Source of the DNA: Desulfobacteraceae bacterium
GTDB taxonomy: Bacteria; Desulfobacterota; Desulfobacteria; Desulfobacterales; ETH-SRB1
DNA: 11,620 bases
NCBI GenBank assembly: GCA_013202725.1
Contig: JABMRH010000061.1
Span: 1-11,620 of the forward strand
Direction of reading: 5' to 3'
Position 1 is the stretch's first letter. Every line of letters begins with the position of its first letter. Shown piece after piece: positions 7,511 through 11,620 of this stretch. Both the position numbers and the translations under genes were made by a program. Under the pieces are notes generated by a model. It made no database searches and was not told the origin of the DNA. It worked only from the letters and a program-made list of their open reading frames with translations.

Positions 7511-7590
7511 TGTCATTTCGACCAAAGGGAGAAATCTTGAATGTCAATATTATCAAAGAGATAAGATTTCTCGCTACGCTCGAAATGACA
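7511..7590. repeat. Palindromic REP-like repeat, copy 1
   Basis: An 80-bp imperfect palindrome. The outer arms TGTCATTTCGA (7511-7521) and TCGAAATGACA (7580-7590) match perfectly, as do the inner arms AGAAATCTT (7530-7538) and AAGATTTCT (7563-7571). Between them the left arm carries CCAAAGGGAG and the right arm CGCTACGC, so the two sides are not identical and the copy has an orientation. A related CCGAAAA/TTTTCG pair (about 7493-7499 and 7602-7608) hints at a longer element. It ends 51 bp before adenine deaminase. Confidence 0.75.
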
Positions 7591-7641
7591 GCTTTGTCTA
7601 GTTTTCGTTCGGGTTAGAAAAAAACCAGGGGGCAAAACAAA

Positions 7642-9354
7642 ATGACTCTTGATGAAATTATAAAATCGGCGATGGGAGAGAAAGAGGCGGATATTCTTTT
7701 AACCAACGTTAGGATTATCGATGTTTTTTCCGGCAAAATCGTTGACGGCGACATAGCGATAGCCGGCGGTTATATCGTTGGGATTGGTTCATATCCCGCA
7801 AAAAAAGTTATGGACATGGAAAACCGGTTTGTCAGCCCGGGCTTTATTGATGCCCATGTCCATATAGAAAGCTCCATGACATGTATCACCGAGTTTGCCC
7901 GGGCCATAATTCCATCCGGCACCACAACGGTTGTTGCAGATCCGCATGAAATAGCAAATGTGCTTGGCGCAGACGGGATAAACTATATGATGAAATCGAG
8001 CAGGCAGCAGCCCATGAATATATATTTTACTCTTTCCTCATGTGTTCCGGCAACCGATATGGAAACCTCCGGAGCCAGGCTTGGCGCGGATGATCTTTCC
8101 CCTTTTATGGGCGATGACAGGATAGTTGCTCTGGCCGAAATGATGAACTATCCGGGCGTAATACATAGAGACCCTGAAGTATTAAAAAAAATCGAACTGG
8201 CAAAAGCGCACGGAAAACCTGTTGACGGCCATGCGCCGGGGCTGACAGGAAAAGATCTTTATGCATATATTGCGGCGGGGATTTCAAGCGATCATGAATG
8301 CACAACAGCAAGGGAAGCCAAAGAAAAGCTCGATGCAGGCATGCATATCATGATTCGCGAGGGAACCGCAGCCAAAAATTTATCATCTCTTATTCCAATT
8401 ATAAACGAGAGATCTTCAAGGCGTATTATGTGGTGTACGGATGACAGGCATCCGCATGATATTCTTGAAGAAGGTCATATTGATTCAATGGTGCGCAAAG
8501 CCATACATGCAGGCATAGACCCTCTCATAGCCATTCAGATGGCAACAATAAATCCTGCCAATTATTTTGGAATAAGCGACGCCGGAGCCATCAGTCCGGG
8601 AAGACGCGCCGATTTAGTAGTCTTTTCCGATCTTCACAATCCCTGCATCGAAGAGGTTTATTATGGCGGTGTCCTGGTCGCACAAAAAGGCAAAATGTTA
8701 CCTGAAATAAAAAAGCCGAATCCCGCGGCCTTTCAGCCATCCATGAATGTTGGCAACAAAGAAATTGATTTTTCTATCCCAGCGCAGGCAAAGCGTTTAA
8801 GGGTTATCGATATTATTCCTAACCAGGTAATAACGAATCAGAGTATTGTGGAAGCTGTGGTGTCCGGCAACAAGGTTGTTTCCGACGTTTTCCGAGACAT
8901 TTTAAAAATTGCCGTTGTAGAAAGGCACACAGGGTCCGGCAATATCGGAAAAGGCTTTGTCCGTGGTTTTGGATTAAAGAGCGGAGCCCTGTCGTCGAGT
9001 GTTGCACACGACTCTCACAACATAATAGTTGTCGGGACAAATGACGAAGATATGAAAGCAGCGGTAGAAGCTGTAATTAAAATGGGCGGAGGTCTGGCAG
9101 CCTCATGCGACAGTAAAATATGCGCCACCCTTCCGCTTCCTGTTGCAGGGCTGATGTCTCAGGAGCCTGTTTATGCTGTGAGAGAAAAACTGGACAAACT
9201 ACTTGAAGTTGCGCGAGATTTCGGAACAACCTTAAATGACCCATTTATGACATTATCCTTTTTGGCGCTTCCGGTCATTCCTGAGTTAAAGATCACAGAC
9301 AAAGGGCTTGTGGATGTAAAGCAGTTTTGTATAGTGCCGCTTTTTGCAGATTAG
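7642..9354 (+). CDS. ade: Adenine deaminase
   Basis: This 570-residue amidohydrolase-superfamily enzyme converts adenine to hypoxanthine and ammonia for purine salvage in the cytoplasm. The length fits the bacterial Ade family (about 570-600). The metal-binding motif FIDAHVHIESSM is at 69-79 (H72, H74). Further metal or active-site candidates are the glutamate in AEMMNYPGVI (165-174), H197 in DGHAPG, H218 in SSDHECTT, and the aspartates of TDDRHPHD (266-273). A C-terminal adenine deaminase domain follows, with KGFVRGFGLKSGALSSSVAH and DSHNIIVVGTND (about 437-470). The start is supported by AGGGGG 9 bases upstream. The gene stands alone: the operon on its left points away and the genes on its right are accessory. 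It lies between two oppositely oriented copies of a palindromic repeat. Nothing looks damaged. Confidence 0.95.
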   Translation: MTLDEIIKSAMGEKEADILLTNVRIIDVFSGKIVDGDIAIAGGYIVGIGSYPAKKVMDMENRFVSPGFIDAHVHIESSMTCITEFARAIIPSGTTTVVADPHEIANVLGADGINYMMKSSRQQPMNIYFTLSSCVPATDMETSGARLGADDLSPFMGDDRIVALAEMMNYPGVIHRDPEVLKKIELAKAHGKPVDGHAPGLTGKDLYAYIAAGISSDHECTTAREAKEKLDAGMHIMIREGTAAKNLSSLIPIINERSSRRIMWCTDDRHPHDILEEGHIDSMVRKAIHAGIDPLIAIQMATINPANYFGISDAGAISPGRRADLVVFSDLHNPCIEEVYYGGVLVAQKGKMLPEIKKPNPAAFQPSMNVGNKEIDFSIPAQAKRLRVIDIIPNQVITNQSIVEAVVSGNKVVSDVFRDILKIAVVERHTGSGNIGKGFVRGFGLKSGALSSSVAHDSHNIIVVGTNDEDMKAAVEAVIKMGGGLAASCDSKICATLPLPVAGLMSQEPVYAVREKLDKLLEVARDFGTTLNDPFMTLSFLALPVIPELKITDKGLVDVKQFCIVPLFAD

Positions 9355-9369
9355 CAAACGTATAAAACC

Positions 9370-9404
9370 CGCTATGTTCTTAATAGTATTTCATACGCAT
9401 AGCG
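9370..9404. terminator. Possible hairpin downstream of ade
   Basis: CGCTATG (9370-9376) and CATAGCG (9398-9404) form a 7-bp inverted repeat with a 21-base loop, starting 16 bp after the ade stop. No T-run follows, so it is not a standard intrinsic terminator. Confidence 0.2.
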
Positions 9405-9422
9405 TCGCGCACCTGATCCATT

Positions 9423-9544
9423 GAGACCTTTGAATTTTGTCATTTCGAGGAACATGAGCGACGAGAAATCTTAATAATTCAAGCCTGTTAAGATTTCTCC
9501 CTTCGGTTCGAAATGACAAATAATGGCAGTTGCGCAAAGCTCTC
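9423..9544. mobile_element. 122-bp MITE-like element with 5-bp target duplication
   Basis: The terminal inverted repeats are GAGACCTTTG (9423-9432) and CAAAGCTCTC (9535-9544), matching at 9 of 10 positions. Perfect flanking direct repeats CCATT (9418-9422 and 9545-9549) are a 5-bp target duplication. Inside is an oriented palindrome, given separately. It has no coding capacity. The left end is identical over 12 bases to the 38-bp element at 7292. This is a non-autonomous element that must borrow a transposase from elsewhere. I cannot name its parent family from the sequence. Confidence 0.7.
9436..9520. repeat. Palindromic REP-like repeat, copy 2 (inverted relative to copy 1)
   Basis: The outer arms TTTGTCATTTCGA (9436-9448) and TCGAAATGACAAA (9508-9520) are perfect 13-bp complements; the inner arms AGAAATCTTA (9464-9473) and TAAGATTTCT (9489-9498) are perfect over 10 bp. 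The CTCCCTTCGG arm lies on the right, while copy 1 has its complement-like CCAAAGGGAG on the left, so the copies face opposite ways. The repeat makes up most of the 122-bp MITE-like element. Confidence 0.75.
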
Positions 9545-9549
9545 CCATT

Positions 9550-9689
9550 AGTTTTCGTAATCATAAAATCCTTGTCTTTTCATAGATAATTATGACATAT
9601 TACTATGTGAAATAAATCAAGAATTAATCCAACAACAGCTAATATCATTGGTTTGTTTCCTTACACTTAATGTTCTGCAGGAGAAAGAA
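9550..9689 (+). other. A/T-rich upstream region of the split nuclease gene
   Basis: These 140 bases hold no gene. GATAAT (9585-9590) is a good -10 candidate but has no matching -35; TTGTCT (9572-9577) with CATATT (9596-9601) at 18-base spacing is an alternative. AGGAG at 9679-9683, 6 bases before the ATG at 9690, is a strong ribosome site for the next gene. Confidence 0.35.
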
Positions 9690-10148
9690 ATGATAATACA
9701 AGGTGACAAAAAGTTTATCGAAGCTGAATTTGAAAATGAACAAGAGATAGAAGATGTTGTCATTGAAAACGCTGAATATTTCTTTGGTTCTTCCTCGATA
9801 TTTCTCCCCAAAAAATTGATAAAAACAAGGGATGGGTTCGGCACCATACCTGACGGTTTCGCAATAGATTTGGCTTCTCGAAGTTGGTATGTAGTAGAAG
9901 TTGAGCTTGTTCATCACAGCGTATGGAGCCATATAGCGCCCCAGGTAGCAAAACAGATGATAGCGGTAGCTACTCCTGAGAGCCGGCAGATACTCGAAGA
10001 AATCGTGATTCAGATGTTTACCGAATCTGAGGATGTAAAGGAAAAATTCAAAGAAGAGAAAATCAAAGAAATCGACATCAGGAAAGTGCTTGCTGAGATT
10101 CTGAGCAAGCTACCTGTGATTGGGATGCCGATTGATAGAATCTCATAG
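9690..10148 (+). pseudogene. N-terminal part of a PD-(D/E)XK-type nuclease with RAMA domain, ended by an in-frame TAG
   Basis: A frame of 152 codons starts at the ATG at 9690; AGGAG lies 6 bases upstream, which rules out the longer in-frame start at 9648. The fold signature is that of a restriction-endonuclease-like core: P54-D55 after a beta hairpin, then E70-V-E72 on the next strand (YVVEVEL), then Q85xxK88 in the following helix. E26 and E29 in the first helix are possible further ligands. The usual Lys of (D/E)XK is Glu here, a known variant type. The part after residue 120 is charged and helical. The frame stops at TAG 10146-10148, and the same frame continues open for another 166 codons with a recognisable domain, so this is very likely the front half of one gene of 319 codons. 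Whether the truncated product is stable or active cannot be told. Family assignment is by motif only. Confidence 0.6.
10146..10148 (+). other. In-frame TAG splitting the nuclease-RAMA gene
   Basis: TAG is codon 153 of a single reading frame that runs from 9690 to 10649. One base change from CAG, AAG, GAG, TGG or TAT would create it. nfnB, the NuoG-like gene, ade and the zeta-like gene all end in TAG, so TAG serves as an ordinary stop in this genome. That makes a nonsense mutation more likely than amber decoding. Confidence 0.7.
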
Positions 10149-10151
10149 GAT

Positions 10152-10649
10152 TTGAAGGAGTGGGCAGGGACATTGCGGAATGATGTGAGACTTTGGCTTG
10201 TTAGAAAGTATATCGAGTTTGGAGCCCCAGAGAATGTAGCGTATGAAATTCCAGAAGAGTATCGCCCAGTCCTTGATACCACAAAAGAAAAGGAGAAACC
10301 AAAATCGGGGATAGTTTACTACGATCTTTCTCTTACTGATCTTCTTGAAGCAGGTCTCCTTAGTGTGGGTGATGAGTTGGTGATGAGCTACAAACCAAGA
10401 GGCGGGAATCAGAAAAAATACAAAGCGGTTATTACAAAAGAAGGAAGCATGATCGTTTTGGACAAAAAGTTTAAGAGTCCTTCTTATGCTGCCCTTCTTG
10501 GAATACAAGATGCAGGAAGCGATCGAAAAACCGTAAATGGTTGGACAAGCTGGAAAAACAGAAACGGGAAACTGTTGGCAGACCTGAGGTCAGAATACCT
10601 TAAACAGAAAGAAAATGAGGCAGAACAAGCCGCTTCAGCAGCCGGCTAA
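10152..10649 (+). pseudogene. C-terminal part of the same gene, with a RAMA-like domain
   Basis: The open frame continues directly after the TAG for 165 codons; its first possible start is a TTG at 10152. No ribosome site at proper spacing precedes that TTG, so independent translation is doubtful. The first part (DVRLWLVRKYIEFGAPENVA) is a linker-like helical region. Residues 213-303 of the joined protein look like a RAMA (restriction enzyme and adenine methylase associated) domain: LTDLLEAGLLSVGDEL, then a glycine-rich turn, AVITKEGSMIVL, FKSPSYAAL, and VNGWTSWKNRNGKLLADLR. RAMA domains occur at the ends of restriction and methylation proteins and are thought to help recognise DNA. The joined protein would thus be a nuclease with a DNA-reading tail, plausibly a defence enzyme. 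The tail EQAASAAG is low complexity. The assignment is by pattern memory, with no search. Confidence 0.6.
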
Positions 10650-10681
10650 TTACCGCCGCTGAGCTCAGTGTCCGCTGAAAT

Positions 10682-11209
10682 ATGGAAGGAAATTTTTTGA
10701 AGAAAAAATGTTACATAATAGCTGGCCCTAATGGAGCAGGAAAAACGACATTTGCTAATGAGTTTCTTCCAATTGAGGCAGAGTGCCTAAATTTTATCAA
10801 TGCAGACTTGATTGCTCAGGGTTTATCTCCTTTCCAGCCAGACAAAACAGCTATCGAGGCCGGAAGATTAATGATTAAACATATTGATGACTGCGTTAGA
10901 AAAAACGAATCTTTTGCGTTTGAAACAACACTTAGCGGCAAAGGATACGTAAAGAAAATAAAAACCTGGAAATCGCAGCGCTATGAAATTATAATTTATT
11001 ATCTGAAATTGCCATCAGTTGATTTTGCTATCGAACGTGTGAAATTGAGGGTTGCCCAAGGCGGACATAATGTTCCCGAACGCGACATCAAAAGAAGGTT
11101 TGATAGAAGTTGGAGTAATTTCCAAAAAATTTATAAATCGCTGGCTGACTCCTGGATTGTTTTTGATACATCAGGGGAAAAGCCTGTAATTCTTGATGAA
11201 TCGGAGTAG
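10682..11209 (+). CDS. Zeta-toxin-like P-loop kinase
   Basis: A small P-loop protein of the zeta toxin/COG4185-like group, whose characterised members phosphorylate UDP-N-acetyl sugars and so poison cell-wall synthesis. Visible motifs: Walker A GPNGAGKTT at 15-23, FINADLIAQGLSP at 38-50 (the Asp is the usual catalytic or substrate residue), FAFETTLSGKGY at 79-90, and a basic RVAQGGHNVPERDIKRRFDRS segment near 122-143 that likely binds phosphate. At 175 residues the length is usual for chromosomal members. The first ATG has no ribosome site. A TTG at 10697 is preceded 6 bases upstream by AAGGA and would give an N-terminus starting directly before the core (KKKCYIIAGPNG), so it may be the true start. 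A 10-bp perfect palindrome, CTGAGCTCAG (10659-10668), lies just upstream. The stop is 4 bp before the next gene's ATG. The target substrate is not shown by the sequence. Confidence 0.8.
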   Translation: MEGNFLKKKCYIIAGPNGAGKTTFANEFLPIEAECLNFINADLIAQGLSPFQPDKTAIEAGRLMIKHIDDCVRKNESFAFETTLSGKGYVKKIKTWKSQRYEIIIYYLKLPSVDFAIERVKLRVAQGGHNVPERDIKRRFDRSWSNFQKIYKSLADSWIVFDTSGEKPVILDESE

Positions 11210-11213
11210 AATA

Positions 11214-11405
11214 ATGAAAGAACATAAGAAATATGCAGTTATAGGGCTAAGGGCTTTACAACGAGCCTCAGCCAAGGTTGCTGAAAATGCCCGGAAAAAT
11301 AATTATAAAATACCAATTTGGAAAAATGGTCGAATTGAATATGAAATACCAGCAATAAGCACCGAACAAACCAGTTCGCTTGATGCCAAAAGCCAGGGCG
11401 TTTAA
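11214..11405 (+). CDS. Small protein paired with the zeta-like toxin, candidate antitoxin
   Basis: A 63-residue basic protein starting at the ATG at 11214, 4 bp after the toxin stop, with GGAG 7 bases before it (inside the end of the toxin gene). An upstream TTG-based frame from 11193 exists but lacks such support. The N-terminal half is an amphipathic helix rich in Ala, Arg and Lys (LRALQRASAKVAENARKNN), followed by IPIWKNGRIEYEIP, a strand-turn-strand like those in short companions of chromosomal zeta toxins, which often read pIvWrdGKi. The tight coupling suggests it is the antitoxin, in toxin-first order. The classical epsilon antitoxin is a different, three-helix protein. The last 15 residues look unstructured and adjoin a disrupted region, so the original C-terminus may have been altered. 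Confidence 0.6.
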   Translation: MKEHKKYAVIGLRALQRASAKVAENARKNNYKIPIWKNGRIEYEIPAISTEQTSSLDAKSQGV

Positions 11406-11439
11406 GAAATTGTGTGGTTTTGCTAAGGTTTTTAATTTT

Positions 11440-11493
11440 TTTAAATTTATTGATAGCGATGCTTATATCGTCGATTACGATGATTATCATTAG
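11440..11493 (+). pseudogene. higB: 3' remnant of a HigB-type toxin
   Basis: The frame ending in TAG at 11491-11493 reads FKFIDSDAYIVDYDDYH, which matches the C-terminal strand of HigB/RelE-family toxins (usually R-hydrophobic-x-F-x-F, two acidic or turn residues, DAYxVDYEDYH, stop). HigA follows 11 bp later, as in normal higBA operons. The preceding codons of the same frame (11383-11439) look like no HigB sequence, and a full HigB needs about 90 codons; here the 3' end of the zeta companion occupies that space. So about 75 codons of the toxin are missing, including the catalytic region. Confidence 0.65.
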
Positions 11494-11504
11494 GAATTAT
11501 AATA

Positions 11505-11620
11505 ATGAGAAGAAAGATAAGACGTCCAACACACCCGGGCAACATAATAAAAGAAGATTATCTATTGCCTTTGGCCATAACAATCAAGGATATGCCTGAT
11601 ACTCTCGGTGTTTCCAGGAA
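11505..11620 (+). CDS. higA: HigA-type antitoxin, N-terminal part (runs off the window)
   Basis: ATG at 11505 with AGGA 9 bases upstream. The 38 visible residues begin MRRKIRRPTHPGNIIKEDYL and continue through DMPDTLGVSRK. This is the opening of the HigA/XRE antitoxin family: RPxHPGxxLxEdfL, then the helix-turn-helix start xDxAxxLGVSRk. HigA binds its own operator and neutralises HigB. The sequence stops at the recognition helix, so I cannot say whether the rest is intact. The partner toxin upstream is only a fragment, so this would be an orphan antitoxin or repressor. Confidence 0.8.
   Translation, partial: MRRKIRRPTHPGNIIKEDYLLPLAITIKDMPDTLGVSR

Larger units (their letters stand above)
7270..7641. 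other. Intergenic spacer between the divergent nuoE operon and ade
   Basis: These 372 bases contain no convincing gene; short frames here fall inside repeats. They hold the 38-bp inverted-repeat element, a run TACCACAGAGATCACACAGA (7354-7373) that resembles a common non-coding repeat of related genomes (from memory), the candidate operon promoter, and palindromic repeat copy 1. I see no clear promoter for ade; its ribosome site AGGGGG is at 7627-7632. Confidence 0.6.

Noticed and set aside
7365..7556. Minus-strand frame of 63 codons in the spacer
   Set aside because: It lies across the promoter region and the palindromic repeat, has no ribosome site and no recognisable domain.
7270..9689. 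CRISPR array or tRNA gene in the intergenic regions
   Set aside because: The repeats are two palindromes far apart, with no regular spacers, and no cloverleaf with a T-loop motif could be found by eye.
9645..9951. Minus-strand frames opposite the nuclease gene
   Set aside because: They are antisense to a well-supported gene, have no ribosome sites, and their composition is that of shadow frames.
10659..10668. CTGAGCTCAG palindrome as a certain operator
   Set aside because: A 10-bp palindrome alone is weak evidence; it is kept only as a remark in the toxin entry.
11414..11599. 61-codon plus-strand frame across the HigB stub and HigA start
   Set aside because: It starts at a GTG/TTG-type codon in another frame than HigA and crosses two features with clear family similarity; its product has no recognisable character.

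Overview
The window looks like chromosomal DNA of an anaerobic, ferredoxin-rich bacterium. The gene content (an NADH/ferredoxin/NADP redox operon, a bacterial adenine deaminase, Shine-Dalgarno signals) and the style of the interspersed repeats suggest a Desulfobacterota-type sulfate reducer or syntroph. That placement is inference from gene style, not proof.

Layout. Bases 1-153 hold the end of a plus-strand membrane protein that meets the operon tail to tail. Bases 129-7269 are one minus-strand operon, read from right to left: a NuoE/HydC-like protein, a NuoF/HydB-like protein, a NuoG-like iron-sulfur protein, NfnA and NfnB. The NuoF-like subunit has the thioredoxin-like N-terminus and the two extra C-terminal [4Fe-4S] clusters of bifurcating HydB. 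The NuoG-like subunit has a molybdopterin-oxidoreductase fold in which the catalytic Cys/Sec-His is deleted and the C-terminal cofactor domain is missing. NfnA and NfnB together are the flavin-based NADH/ferredoxin:NADP transhydrogenase. The likely joint role is to couple NAD(H), ferredoxin and NADP(H), with the NuoG-like protein as an electron hub between two flavin modules. A single five-subunit complex is a hypothesis.

Bases 7270-7641 are a repeat-rich spacer. It holds a candidate promoter and leader for the operon, a 38-bp insertion-like hairpin flanked by 5-bp direct repeats, and an 80-bp palindromic repeat. Bases 7642-9354 (plus) encode a complete adenine deaminase. A 122-bp MITE-like element with a perfect 5-bp target duplication follows it; it carries a second copy of the palindromic repeat in the opposite orientation.

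From 9690 to the end is an accessory stretch on the plus strand. It starts with a PD-(D/E)XK-type nuclease with a C-terminal RAMA-like domain, split by one in-frame TAG. A zeta-toxin-like kinase with a small candidate antitoxin follows. Last come a 3' remnant of a HigB toxin and the first codons of its HigA antitoxin, which runs off the window. Two of these three systems look damaged, so this is probably a decaying defence and toxin-antitoxin island.
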